Shown here: in pieces, positions 32,801 to 45,800 of the stretch
How the letters are laid out: every line of letters begins with the position of its first letter
Numbering within the stretch: the first letter of the stretch is position 1
From: Enoplolaimus lenunculus
Taxonomy: Eukaryota > Nematoda > Enoplea > Enoplida > Thoracostomopsidae
NCBI GenBank assembly: GCA_030248215.1
Contig: JASANG010003752.1
Coordinates: forward strand, 620,001 to 684,000
Reading direction: 5' to 3'
Length of the DNA: 64,000 nt
Program-made: the position numbers and the translations under genes
The notes under the pieces: model-generated
The model's database searches: none
What the model saw: the letters and a program-made list of their open reading frames with translations, nothing else
Told to the model about the DNA's origin: nothing

Positions 32801-35800
32801 GGTTAAAGTCTCCGTTGCTAACCGGGACCGCTGATTCATGCGCTGAGTACGAATGCTAAATCCAATGAATGCGCAAATTCTTTCAAGCGTATTATGATAA
32901 CATTTTTACTATTATTGTTTTTGCCGTGGCAGAAAAAAATAATTATTTAGTTTTGGAAAACAAAATGTAGGGTTGTTTCTGGTCGTTGTTATTACTTGTA
33001 TGCTTCCCCCACATAACGTTCCCCGGTCCCCCCGCACATACATAAGCCTACGCCTAAACCTGAGAACGAACTTATGTTTAAGTTTAAGCCGAAGCCTTAG
33101 CATATTGTATGTCCTAGTCTGAGTCTAAACCTAAGCATGTGATAATGTAACAATAAACACTGTGGGAGGAATGTTCGTCTGCTATTCAATTAACACTAGT
33201 GCAGGGGAAAGTAAACAAGTACCGGCGAAAGAGGTACCATTTGTTACAGGTTTCAATATTGTCGGTGACGGTACGCCTTGGTCCCTCATTCCAATTACAA
33301 CGGGTCATTTTCAAACTGAACTTTATGAAGGTCGCAAGCGGTTCGATAATGCTAGCTTTCTCGATGGTTGGCCATTGATTTTTAAAGTACGCTAAAATTT
33401 GACTAATTTAAGGAGGATATTTAATTTAGTCTTGCGTTCACAAAAACTTTTCACTAACCCTTTTCGCTAAAATATTTTTGTTTCGTTAACCACATGTTTT
33501 CGCGGTAAAATTCAAGCCTTAGTCTCTCTGGTGGGAGACATTTACCTTCATCATTCAGCTACAACAGTTTGATGCTCGAGCACGAGTCGGCTTTCACGTC
33601 TTGTGCAGATTTTGTACTACACATACGTGCATTGATTTTGAAACATTGTGCATTGTGTATTCATTGCACATGCAGTGTTTGTAATTAGTTGCTTATATTA
33701 GCCGTGCAGCTGTAATTCCGAGTCTGACTAGGAATATATACGGATGCCAAATAAATGGATTTATTTCAGGAATACATTAAAGCCGGTTATGTTACGAGCT
33801 ATGCGGAAGAACAGCCTCAGTTTAGTTTTTTCTCTTATAAACTCAAAGGATTTCAAAACCCACCTGTGGACCACTATTTGCGTCGTTACGAGCAAGCTGT
33901 GAACTGGGTAAGAAGCGTACATTTTTATGCATCACTTTTCTGTACAAATAGTATAAGTTACGTGTACCTTGCATTTTTGTTCGAAACACAGTCGCAACAT
34001 TAATTAATTCTAGTCCGTGATAATCAGTTTAGTAGGGTGAGGTTGTTGCTGCGTTCAATGTACGTTATAGTCATGTTGTTCTATTTAAGGTAAGCAGCTA
34101 CCACAACTCGTACTGTCTGGGTGATACTCCGCGTTCTATAACGCTATGTAAATATTGGCAGGAGCAACAGGTACTACGTTTTGCGGAAACTCATCGTTAA
34201 TTAAGTGGCTATTTGAGCGAACCCATCATTCGTTAAGTTTCCCTGTTATGTTTTACGCAAAAAGAACCATTTTTAGATATTTTACTTTTAATACACAGAA
34301 ATAATGGTACTGACTTACTACTTGACAGTAAGACATTGTAGTGTATGACGTTCAATAAAACTATTTTTGAATATACCAGATGGGACACGATGTATAACGT
34401 TTTAAAATTTTCAGTTGATTTTTAAAAGAGTTGTTTTAATTAAAACATTCATTTGTAGGACATGTACCGTGCAGCAAATGTTCGTACATTCTCAATGTTA
34501 TTTTCATCAGAAACGTCACATGATGATTATAATTACGTTCAAGTTCTGGATGAACATTGGACAAAAGTTTTTTATGACCAATTTGTTAAAGGTAAGCCGT
34601 GTAGTGATGATCATGGTGATAATGTGAATAGTTGGCTAATATGAAGGAATTTGGCTCTCCGAATGTGCGCCGCAGTCAATAGTGGTGTCTGTGTCTCGCT
34701 TTTATGCTCATCTTGGGTTCTCTTGGAATCTTCGTAGCTTTTAATCCGTAACCAAGTAAGCTTTGTTGTTTTAATTTTGAAGCTTTATCCAATTTGGCTG
34801 AAACTAATCAATTTGTTAACTATTTTGTAGCCGAAGTCGAGATAATCTTGCTAACACCTGAGTGAAAAGTTACCGCTATCGCGTATACTATAAGAAATGT
34901 CTAAGAGAAGTGTCTTTAGACTATCAACTTAGCCCTCTGAGCTTAAAAAATGATCAATCCAATTTGGTTAAAACCATTCCAACACTGAGAGCAAGACTAC
35001 AAAACCAAACACCTAGAAAAATTTGCTAGTTGTGTTTCGTTCATTAATACTTCTTTTCAACTGAAAAGCATCGATAACTTGTTTCTTAGGCCGAACCCAA
35101 TAAAAATTTTGTTCGAAGAACTTGATATTCTGTAAAGTAAAACTGTTAACTTGAATTTATTTTGTTTTTAAGCTGTAAAATTGGTTTTCGATACGTTGGG
35201 AAATAACCGTCAAAAGATTACAGTGTAAACCGTTTGAGAAATGTCGATAACTTTTATTACTATGTGATTCCCTCCGTAAAATTTTGTTTCAGGCTATTAC
35301 AATAATACAATCGTGCTCATTTTGGGTGATCACGGTCGTAGATTCGGAGAAATACGTCAAACACAGTCGGGTAAAACGGAAGAAAAACTGCCGTTTCTTG
35401 CTTTTATTGTACCGCCTTCATTTCAATATACGCATCCTAACTCCTACCGAAATCTCAAGGTTAGACCAAATATTAATTCCAATTTTTCTTAACTGGTACA
35501 TGCTGTTTGTGTTCTGCGCAGGCTTTTTGTTTTGATTTCACCGCAAACCTGTGAAGATAGGCTATGCAAATAATATACGTTTGATTCGCAGTAAACCGTG
35601 AAATCGCACTAAAATATCGCTACATTACGGCTATACTTTGGCTTATTTCAACTGCTATGTCTTTTTTCACCAATTTGATTTGCGTCGTGATACTTTAATG
35701 TATGTATGCTAGTCGACAGCAAGTACACGAAATCTGGCATTATATTTTGTACAGGAACAAAATTTGATTATCCGCGGTTGAGGAAAGATCGAAATTGGGG

Positions 35801-37086
35801 ACTGGAACATATTATTATAGAATCCAGTAGTCTTACGCACAATGCTTTGTATCCTATATGATTGAAGCACTTAGCAGTTGGGAAACATGGATTTTATAAT
35901 TTAGGCGACTTCAACGCTGAGTATTCGTGGCATATTAGTAATTTTGTTTTTATCATTGAGTTGGTTACTTTTATTTCGGCAATGTATGCGAAAGACGATG
36001 GCTGCACAAAGCTTGCTCCGTTGGTGTTTGTGCAACTAATTTTTGCACCAATCGACAGCACTCAGAATGCGTATTCTGTTGATACAAATTTACCTTTACA
36101 GAAAATTTATTTGAGATATATAGTTCGAACTCGAAGTATTTGCTATTTTAGGTCAATGGAGATGAGCAGCGATTGGTTACGCCATTTGATCTGCACGAGT
36201 TACTTGTCGATGTGATTCGATGGCCCGGTGATAAATCATATGCATTTCCCCTCAAGCATCCGTTACCACGTGGCATTAGCCTATTTAACGTAAGTTGACA
36301 CAAGAGTTGCCTTAGGCGCAGGTGTTGATAAAATTTTGAGCTTATCGAGTTAAATTAACCTTTCACACACTTCTTATAATGTTTGAACTAATTATTGGAA
36401 ACCTAACGTTTGCGAAATCTAAGAATTTGACAAGATTGTTGTAATATAGTGGTTTAATTCTTTGATGTTAATAGGGAAACGTTGCATGTTAAAGTGTCTG
36501 ATAACAAATGCTGAAAAAAGACGTATGATGCTACATTGTGCGTTAGGTATATAGTAACGTAATGCAAATCGGTTGATGTTCACAGGAAATTCCGTCAGAT
36601 CGCACTTGTAGCGACGCATCCGTCAAACCACATTTTTGCTCGTGTCTTGAATGGGACGATTTATCAGTGAACGATAGTGTCGTTATAGACGCAACAGCAT
36701 ACATCATCAATCGATTTAACAACTATCTAAAACCAGCTGGCAGCCATTGTGTACCTCTATCGCTTAAGTATATTGCAACGGCACGTTTACTGCAACCTAA
36801 TCATGCGCTGCTTGCATTCAAAGAAAGCAAAGACTATGACAATATATTTCCTGATTTAACCGCAGACACTCAAGTGCAATCGGTATTGTATCAGATTCGC
36901 ATTATAACGTCGCCAAACGATGGCGATTATGAAGTGTCAGTATCACACTTTATAAATCTGAAACAATTTTATCTCGATATCGATGCAGTTAGCCGAATTA
37001 ATATGTACGGCAATCAGCCGCATTGTATTATGGATAGCCAAGCGCAGTTGAGGCAGTTTTGTTATTGCAGAGATTTATTGGCCTGA
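29818..37086 (+). CDS. DUF229 family protein (alkaline-phosphatase-like), membrane-anchored
   Basis: Eleven exons join in phase to 777 aa: 29818-30116, 30486-30789, 31410-31637, 32249-32411, 33205-33386, 33770-33907, 34090-34170, 34459-34591, 35293-35459, 36152-36289, 36586-37086. After a short basic cytoplasmic N-terminus, one hydrophobic segment (about 36-58) predicts a type II signal anchor. An Asp-rich, N-glycosylation-rich stem follows (NRTEK, NYTVSNATV). The DUF229 core begins at GCKFPQQLVDDPS...LKC and includes YLIDSISR (DSISR 303-307), NIVGDGTPWSLIPITTG, GYVTSYAEEQPQFSFF, PPVDHYLRRYEQ, LILGDHGRRFGEIRQT (DHG 522-524) and a Cys-rich C-terminal domain (CSDASVKPHFCSCLEW). The family belongs to the alkaline phosphatase/sulfatase superfamily, is expanded in nematodes and has no assigned substrate. 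DSISR and DHG sit where metal and nucleophile residues lie in that superfamily; activity is inferred only. ATG 29818 follows a possible acceptor (TTTATAG) at about 29779. Confidence 0.93.
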
Positions 37087-38567
37087 TGCCAATGTTTAAA
37101 ATTTTACGCTGTTGCGTAATTTTGGACTTATGTGCAAAAAAGCTGTTTTAGCTTTATTCTGTTTGTTCTTTACGTGCAAGGATTTTGGGAACTCTGATGA
37201 TTAATGGTAAGTTATGCTTAAGATTTTTGTTGCCAGTCGCATTGTATTATCCTTCGATGAGCCTTGTTGTGTTAAAGTTGTTTGAGCCGTTGATTGCTGG
37301 AGAGTAAGGTTAAAATTTGTGCTTGTACTATTTTCGTAAACACTTACTTCGCTACTATGTATATAGTTGGCGGTCATAGAAAGCGGCTGAGAAAATTCTC
37401 AGACGGTGAATTTTTTAGTGGGGGTATATGGTCCACGGCTATTGCGTACGCATACGTCTTGTTTGACACAGTATAGCCAAACAGTTTTAGTCTTCGGTGC
37501 TGCTGGTCTTGGCCTATTTCGAGGCGAAGTTGTAGAAATTGTGTGCTACCCTCTGAAGTATATTTAGTTTAAGGCATCGAAATGTTTTTGTATTACACAT
37601 TACTCTGAATTTATTGTGAATTGTGTGGATTAACGGTGCTTCGTTTACGTTATTTTTTTAAATGTACGGACTGATATTTAAAACATAATTATTTATAGTT
37701 AAAGTATAATTATTTTATTATTCTTTGTTTATGCATGTATTAAGTGTGTTGTGTTCTATCAAAATATCTAGTATCGGGAATGGTTACAAAGGAGTTTGAG
37801 TAGCGAGCCAAAAACATATTGTTAATATTATAGTTTGCATTTCGTCAAAGAACGAAGATAATGTAACTAATACATTAAGGATTTCAAAACTGTGTAATCG
37901 TTCTTTTCTTTAAAGTAAAAGACCGTTTCCAAGTTTTAAGGATCTTCAACTGTAAGCTGTGAACAATTCAAGCTTACCTTTATTAGCATTTACAGTTTTG
38001 TCTGATATTATATAAATTTGTTTTCACGTTTCAGTAAGAATCAGTTTTTTACGTTAACTGTAAACAAGTTGTCGAAAAGTTTAGCGTTTTATGACGATGA
38101 TTGAAAATCAACCGGATATTTTTTAATGGTAAAATATGTATTTGTAAGTAGGACTTTATTTATTTATTATTGAATTTATTGTGGAAGGTGCTTATTTGTT
38201 TATTTTAAAATATACACAGTGTCAGTATTTTAAGTTGAATATTTTGAAATTTAATGTTTGTTTATGCAAATAAATATGTTGTTTTATATCGTTCATTAAT
38301 TTTCAAATCATGTCAAAACTGTTTTTGTCTGCTACTGAATAGTAATTATATTACAAGTATATACATAGGGAACTAAACATCATGCATTTGCCGAAGTATC
38401 GCTTTTTTAGTGATGTAGCATTCACGCAACTCTATACAGTATTTCTTCTCTACCACGCATTAATCGTTTACAGTAAAATCGGCGTTTCCGCGCTCTAGGA
38501 TTAACAACATGTCAAAACCTTTTTTATCCAATGCCACTAAAAAGAAATGATCAGAGCAGTTGATAAT
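37087..38567. other. Intergenic, strongly AT-rich
   Basis: This is the downstream region of the DUF229 gene. It contains several AATAAA-like words (for example near 38270), so the poly(A) site may lie here. No gene or repeat boundary is recognised. Confidence 0.35.
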
Positions 38568-39460
38568 TAAGCGAGGCAAAACTCCGAGCGAAGCTCGGAG
38601 TTTCGCGAAGCGTTTTATGTTTTGTGCTTGGGGGTCGAAAGGTGGATGTCCGTCTGTCCGTCCGAAAAGAATCTCAGGAACGGCTGAACCGATTTTGATA
38701 AACTTTTTTGTTTGAAAGCCAATTATCCTGGGGTGTTAACCTCGCATTGGGGTTTTGAAATTTTAAGCTGTTTATTGGCTACAGGCTAATTTACATAATT
38801 AATTAAGCCTAAATTAGGACTTTCCACAATATTTCACTAATTATTACAGTTAGAAGCAATCTAATTTTAGCATTAAAGGGTTTTTGGGTGCGAGGAATCC
38901 GCGTACACTGTTTACAAACCTCCAAAGCCGATAATTGAGCAGTTAGCTAATAGATAATTTGCATTTTAGCATAGTTTATAAGCCTAAATTAGGACTTTTT
39001 ACAATATTTCACTAATTATTAAGGATAAAAGCAATATAATTTCAGCATTTAAGGGTTTTTAGGTGAGAGGAATTTGAATGAATAGTTTACAAACATCCAA
39101 AACCGATAATTGAATAGTTAGCTAATAGCTAATTTGCATATTAGCTTAATTGACAAGACAAAACTAGGTCTTTTTAAATTATTTCAATAATTATTTTGGT
39201 TTACTGAGATTTTTTGGTGCGAGGAATCTGTATCAATTGTTTACAAACCTCCAAAACCGATAATTGAATAGTTAGCTAGTAGCTAATTTGCATATTAGCT
39301 TAATTGACAAGACAAAATTAGGACTTTAAATTCCAAAAATTATTAGGGTGGCTGAAGGGTTTTTGGGTGCGAGGAATCTGAGGAAATTGCTTACAAACCT
39401 CCAAAACCGACAAATGAATAGTTAGCTAACAACTAATTTGCATATTACCTTAATTGCTTT
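38568..39460. repeat. Dispersed repeat with about 175-bp tandem units, locus 2
   Basis: It starts at the header AACTCCGAGCGAAGCTCGGAGTTTCGCGAAGCG-type hairpin (about 38580), then GTCCGTCTGTCCGTCC and AAAAGAATCTCAGGAACGG. Units marked by GCTAATTTGCATATTAGC follow at about 38783, 38953, 39130, 39282 and 39430. It is the best preserved of the three loci. It ends near TTAATTGCTTTCGTGTGCTCC. Confidence 0.8.
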
Positions 39461-40324
39461 CGTGTGCTCCAGCTTCGCTCAATAAATGTCCCACTACGAC
39501 TGGTAACTAACTACATTGGCCGAAAGTTTTCTACTTCACTAAGTATTTTTTGTTTCCGGTGCAGCATAAAAAATGACCTCCGGGTATATTTTCATGGGGG
39601 TCCGATTTTCACAGTACTGTCGTGTGAAAAACTGACCTACACTAAAAAGAGACCCCCTGATCATTTTGCACAGCGTCGCATGAAAAAATGATCCCGTTAT
39701 AAAAGACTCCCGGTTTACACAGAACTGTACTAAAATTATCCTCTGAAAATAAATAGTTTCCCGCTGGCGAATACTCTTAAGCGCAGTGAAAGTCTAATTT
39801 AGATAACAAAACTGAGCAAACGACTCTTACCGCTCATAAGTTGAGGAAGTGACGATGAAGCTAATTTAAGTTCAAGCAAAATTTACTTGAAAATTCAAAA
39901 CATAGACATAAGCATACGGAATGCGTTGCCAAAACGAAATCTGCCTCAAATAGTCTGAAAATGCTACAAATTTCAACATCATCTCACGGTAAAACAGTGG
40001 TTTGCCTTGGGTTGCCCGCCTTCCCCCTTCGAATCCAACTTCTGGTCCTTTTGCAATGGAAATTCAAGAATTTTTCGGTGGGCATTCGAATTTGGTGCAG
40101 TCTTCTCCCCCGAGGTGGTGTCGAGCCAATATTAATGGTTTCGAAACAATTTCTTATTTATTAGTATGGAACGTGCGAAGTATTAGCCTTTTTTCACGGG
40201 GATATGTGGGCTGTGCTAGTGTACAATGTGTAGAACTCAACTAGAAAATAGTGATGCCGACTCCAAAGTTTTGTTTCTTCCAATAGCGATTTCTTGTTTC
40301 AAATTTTGCCAATGCCAAACATAC
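39461..40324. other. Intergenic, no feature recognised
   Basis: I see nothing beyond short inverted words around 39570-39700 (AAAAAATGACC and GGTCCGATTTTCACAG types). Frames here show no family resemblance. Confidence 0.3.
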
Positions 40325-40683
40325 CAGGGTGCAACCGGAGGTGAAAAATACCGGAGCCGGAGCCGGAGGTCAACGAAACTTGCCGGAGTCGGACGTGAGG
40401 CGAAATTATGTAGTAAAAATGATATTTAGTTAATTTTAGCCAATATCTGCAATATGTTGTTAAGTTGTTTGGTTTTGCGTTAATTTTCTGGAAAATTTCG
40501 GAAACTCTTCTGAAAATTGTGACAAAAGTAAATCGAAACACACTAAACAGATAAATTTTGCTAAATTCTGCAAAAATTTTACTACCGAAATTGCCGGAAC
40601 CTCTCCGGCAAACATTTTACCGGAGCCGGAGTCGGAGGCCAATTTTCTGCCGGAGCCGCAGGCATACCTCCGGTTGTACCCTG
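40325..40683. mobile_element. hAT-like MITE, CCGGAGCCGG subfamily, perfect 8-bp duplication
   Basis: The ends CAGGGTGCAACCGGAGG and CCTCCGGTTGTACCCTG are inverted. AAACATAC is repeated exactly on both sides (40317-40324 and 40684-40691). It is 359 bp with CCGGAGCCGGAGCCGG arms and an AT-rich middle, and has no coding potential. Confidence 0.9.
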
Positions 40684-41494
40684 AAACATACATATGCCGA
40701 TTCCGATGTCGATACCAAATTTAACGCATTCATGATTTAAGGAAAGTTTTTAAAGCGCATCGTGAGAAACGCAAAGGCCTAAAACTTAACAAACAAAAAC
40801 AACTATGACAACTTTTGTACCACGGCTCATATAGTTAATAGCCGTGCTTCATGCACCGTGCCTTTACGGCAAAACTGTTCGGCACACTTCACACGGTTAA
40901 CGCACGCCCAAGCGTGCTTTAACCGTTTGGTGCAGCTCGGTACGCAAGAGTGTGGCACTTATAAAGCCATAAAGCCATTTTAGAAGTGGCGTGCCGGGAG
41001 TTCTCTTATCATGTAGGTGGGTGATAAATTTTTCCAGGTGTGATGAAAATTTTCTAGGAGAGTGGAGCAACCCCGTCCCCTCTGTTGCGGGGCAATTCTA
41101 GTTTAGTCAGTTTATTCTAGAAACCAAAGATTGGTCGTTCTGGGGCCATGGTACAAGTCAGTTGTAGCACGACTTACCTCTTGTCCTTCCGATATACATA
41201 CGCACGACAGCTGTGCACGTGACTCAAAAACTTGTGCGCGCACTCGTGCTATAAGTGGAGCGAGCTAATTAAGTCACACTTGTTTTTGTAAGTTTATATT
41301 AAATCCCAAGACTCTTTTCGGTTTTTTCTGACATGAAAGCCTCTCAATTGCTGCAAGCTCGCGCGCAAAGCGAGGTTGATGCTAGACGTCCTGGTGGATA
41401 TATACACACGGTCACTGTTAATGTGTTGCATGAAAATTAGTTACATGTCATCTAAAAACGCGCCAAAAAGTTTACTTGTGTAAATCTGTGCAAA
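40684..41494. other. Intergenic, moderately GC-richer
   Basis: I see no gene. About 40830-40960 carries repeated GCACGGT/ACCGTGC words (GCCGTGCTTCATGCACCGTGC) that could form a hairpin. Nothing else is supported. Confidence 0.3.
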
Positions 41495-41590
41495 ATTTCA
41501 CTACCGAAATTGCCGGAACCTCTGGTGAAAATCCGGAGCCGGAGGTCGATTTTCTGCCGAAGCCGGATGCAAACCTCCGGTTGTATCTTG
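41495..41590. mobile_element. Right-end fragment of CCGGAGCCGG MITE
   Basis: AATTGCCGGAACCTCTGG, CCGGAGCCGGAGGTCGATT and AAACCTCCGGTTGTA match the right third of the element at 40325-40683. The left part is missing. Confidence 0.6.
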
Positions 41591-41694
41591 GTACTTTGTA
41601 TGAGCTAAATTAGCTAGAACTATTGTTGTGTTGACGCGGCAGACATTAATAAAACTGCTAACTTTACTTCGAAGCAATATATACAACTCAGGCA

Positions 41695-41800
41695 GCCCAT
41701 GTATAGAACAGTAGGCATAGGCTTAGGCTTAGGCTTAGGCTTAGGAATATGCTTATACTACTGTTCCGGCCCTGATCTATACATGGGCCACTCAGGCAAT
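41695..41800 (-). repeat. Dispersed repeat with intact telomere-like TTAGGC run
   Basis: Bases 41718-41745 hold about four and a half perfect units of TTAGGC, the nematode telomere word. They are followed by AATATGCTTATACTACTGTTCC and CATGGGCC-type words that recur, in either orientation, at the other TTAGGC tracts in this window. The constant flanks suggest a dispersed element, not a simple telomere fusion scar. Confidence 0.75.
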
Positions 41801-42291
41801 AGAAATGTGAACCGTGCTCGCTTTATTCGCTATACAAATATATCGGCTATTTTACAAAGTCTGGTACTGAAACGCATCGTAAATCTGAATAATCTTGCGT
41901 CTGCTGGCTGTTGCTACAATTGTCGAATGATGACAGTTTCGTTTGGTTTCTCGCTCGTTTGTACGTTTCTTGCTCTATTACACTATGCATTCCATAGTTG
42001 CACTCCATTGCTTGATAAACTGTTGCGCCTCTGAAAGAGCGTAAATCACTCAGAAAACTGACCTGCTCTCAGCAGCATGAGGTCGAATTCACGTCCAAAC
42101 CGCCCTATAATCGTATCCACGCATCGCGCGCAGACTGTTCTATCTGACGTTTAACCCTTTCACTCTGAACTGCATATAGTACAAATATACGAGCAATGCA
42201 GACACTGTGAGCCGTGTTTAACAATTCTAACTTACATGCGCAGTGACAAATGTCCACAATACGTAAGAGCCGTCGCGGGTTTGAGCGTCAA

Positions 42292-42357
42292 GCTCCTATA
42301 GCTCAGTGGTCATCATAAAACGCCTCCTACCCATGATACTGGTGATCGAATCTTACC
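42292..42357 (+). pseudogene. Decayed tRNA-like sequence
   Basis: GCTCCTATAGCTCAGTGGTC has a good A-box, and GGTGATCGAATCTTACC is a poor B-box. The acceptor ends do not pair and the anticodon arm is not formed. It is probably a tRNA pseudogene or a tRNA-derived repeat head. Confidence 0.5.
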
Positions 42358-42804
42358 TTGAAACAACATATTTTATATGAAATTGAGAATAGTGATGTGA
42401 GGTTTGATATTTGATTAAAAAGAACCCATCAATACCGGACGCCGAGTATAGTTGTCAATACTCAAATTATACAGCACCCTTTGCTCACTTTTAATTGCGA
42501 CACGCAAAGATATTATTCTTTCGTTCAGAACCACATACCTCTGCACATTGGTATAAACCGTTTATTGAATAGTTGCCCAATCTTTAGTAAAGTTAAGTTC
42601 TTAAAGTTACCCTCCGACACATATTACCATGACAACAGGCATGCCAAACTGAAAATTATACGACATTCTTTGCTTTTAAATTTAGACGCAGCAAGCAAAT
42701 ATAAACTTTTTTCGTTCATAAACAGAAAACGCGTTGCTGGTATCGGTTTCACTGTCGCTGATTTAGAAAACTGGTCGCCCTAACTTCGGTAGTATTTTAG
42801 ACTG

Positions 42805-45800
42805 TTAAGATTGAGCTTCAATGTGTCCATGACAACAGCATTCGCACGAATCAAAACATTGACACGTAACGCCAGTGATAAACACTTGTTTGGCCAAAAT
42901 CCAAAACGCATTTTTCATTCGAGGTCCAAAAAACGTATACAGGTAAAAGTTCATTGAATGATGACCGTAGTAAAGTAACAGTGAAAGTAGCACAAACCTA
43001 AAAGTATCAGGATGTAACCGGATGTGAAAAATAGCGTAGCCGGAGGCAGACCTCCAGTTGTACAGCGCAAAATATCGTATGGTTTTCGATTTGTTAAAAA
43101 TCAAGTGCACATAGAGAGGGTTTAAGCTCAATCTCTGTTTGAGAAATTTATTTCAAATTTGGACAGCTATTAAGTTAATTTAAACTGCGAAATAGACGAC
43201 AATGATAAAAAATCATTGTCCAGAGTTAAGTTTGTTGTTATCTTTTGATCGTTATCTTGACCATCGGCAACTGTTAGCCAAACACAGTTTATCTCTCTCA
43301 TCGTTAAAATTTACAAAACCACTTCGGTAAATTGAAATTGCTTTGGTTTTAAATTTACATATACAACTTGTACTTCAGGGTACCACCTGAGGTGAAAAAT
43401 AACGGAGCTGCAGTTATCGCCCAAGTGTTTTATACAAGACAAACAAACGTTTAATTCAACGGATAGTTGCAATACCGGATATGTATCAGCAACGAAGGGC
43501 GGCGGAGGGCGGGTAAAAAAGAAATAACAGTCCGTAACCGAATAACAGAGGGACCTTCTCGAGAGGTCAAATAAATATCAGTCCCCCTTGTTACTGTAGT
43601 GGCCCGAATAAGAGGGGGGACTGATATTTGTTTGGCCTCTCCAGAAGGTACCCCCTTGTTATTCGATTACGGACTGTTATTTATTTTTAACCCACGCTCC
43701 GCATCCCTTCGTTACTGATATATCCGGTACTGCAATTATCCGTGGAACTAAACGTTTATTTGTCTCGTATCAATAGCTTGAGCGATAACACAAGGTTATA
43801 CTTAGGAATGTACCTTCACAATTTAAGTACGCTTTAAAGTTTCGAACTCAAATTATATGATCCTGGAGTCATTTAAGCACTACAATTAGGGTTAATTGAC
43901 ATTTATGGACTCTAATTAGGGTTTAGGGACTCTATCCGCTTACGGAATCTTATTCTGGATACAGACTCCAATTGATTGGGACTCAAAATGGGAACCCCCC
44001 TCTTATTACCCACCTCTTCTTCCGGTCACTACAGTACAGTAACTAGGGAAACTACCACAGTTTTTGCATTTTATAACGGAAACGGAAATGGACACCGATT
44101 TTTGCCGAAAACGGACACGGAAATCCGGATATATCCTGCCGTCTGTCCGTCCAAAAACAATCTCAAGATCCGCTGAACCGATGTTGAGAAACTTTTTTGT
44201 TTGAAAGCTTATTATTATCCTGGTGTGTTAACCTCGCATTGGGGTTTCAAAACCAGGCCGTTTATTATCTAGAGGCTATACATAACTGTTTAACCCAAAA
44301 TTAAGGATTTTTACTGTATTTTACTAATTATTAGAGTTACAAGAAATCTAATTTCAGTACTAAAACGTTTTTGCTTACAAGAAATTTGAATAAATTATTT
44401 ATAAAAACCTCTAAAACCTATAATTGATCAGTTAGCTAACAGCTAACTTGCATATTAGCTAAATTAGTGAAACCTAAATTAGGACGTTTGAAATTTCTGA
44501 CTGATTATAAGGGTTACAAAAAATAAATTCAACATTAAAGTGTTTTGGGTGGGAGCATTAGGAATAAATTGTTTATAAACCTTCAAGACCGCTAATTAAA
44601 AAGTAGTTAATAGCTAATTTGCATAATAGCTTAACTAATAACCCAGAATTGGGATTTTTTAATTATTTCACTGATTATTATGCAAATAATCGATTTCAGT
44701 GCTAATGGTTTTTACGCGCAAAAATCTTAACAAAATGTTTATAAACCTCCAAAACCGATCAATGAAGAGTTAGCTACTAACTAAGTTGCACATTAGATTA
44801 AACGGAAAGTAGTGGGTCAAATTATCTGTTTGTGCTGTATAAGTTTGGAATGCTTAACTAGAATGATTAAAAAGAGAGTATGTCGGAGCTTAGCTCAATA
44901 CATGTAGGTCTACTACGGCTTGTTTTGCCTGTTGAAAACAATTACAGCCCGTGTTCAGTAAAATTTAGCAAATTTACGCTAACAGAACGAAACATCTGCA
45001 AAAAACCGGTTCATAGTTTGATAATTCATTTCCGTACCGATTGTGCTTCTAAAATCAAGAGCTTTTTTAGTCAAAATTCTAACCGAAATCAAAATTCTGT
45101 GCGCACCCTAATCAGTGGAGATTTATAATGGTATAAAAATTCAAGTATAGCATTGATCCGCATTAATCTGCGCATCGGTTATAATGCCGCAAAACTGCAA
45201 AGCTATAGGACGCGGCCCATGCAATCAACATGGGCCATTCGTTGTACCGGAGCGGGAGCATTTTCCCTAATTATTAGCACCACAATTCAAACGTACCACT
45301 GATCAACATTAAACTGAGTATCGTTAATCATGTTGTAAAACCGCAAAATATAATGCGGCGAATTCATCACGACAAACGTTGTTGTAACAATAATTAAACA
45401 TTTTGTGAGTTGTTTGTCTGAGTTTCGAATTATAACCTAAAATAATACAAACAAACCGAGATTCGAAATGCTAAAAACTTTCGCTGCATTCTGCAAATGT
45501 TCGTTGAATGGAGTTTACGTCAAAGAATTCTGGATTTTCTCCAAGAAAAACGTTTAGAAGCGATGACGAATTCTAGACATTGCACTTTAAAGTTCTATAA
45601 CAGACTTTGTAAAGTTAATCTTAAACGCTGTATATATCTATATATTTAAAGCTGGAATGCGCCACATACGTATTTTGGGCAACTTTCCAGCATTACTTTG
45701 TGGTATACAATATTTTCTTCGAACTGAAACGTAATTGTTCTGCGAAGACAAAATCGGCATACACACTGTCGTTCAATATTGTGCATTGGCTAAACTTTTC

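Noticed and set aside
41718-41745. True chromosome end
   Set aside because: The TTAGGC run is only about 28 bases and is embedded in dispersed-repeat sequence, with genes on both sides.
42481-42783. 100-codon plus-strand frame beside the GPCR 3' end
   Set aside because: No recognised domain and no splice partner; left out as unsupported, although it is one of the longer unexplained frames.
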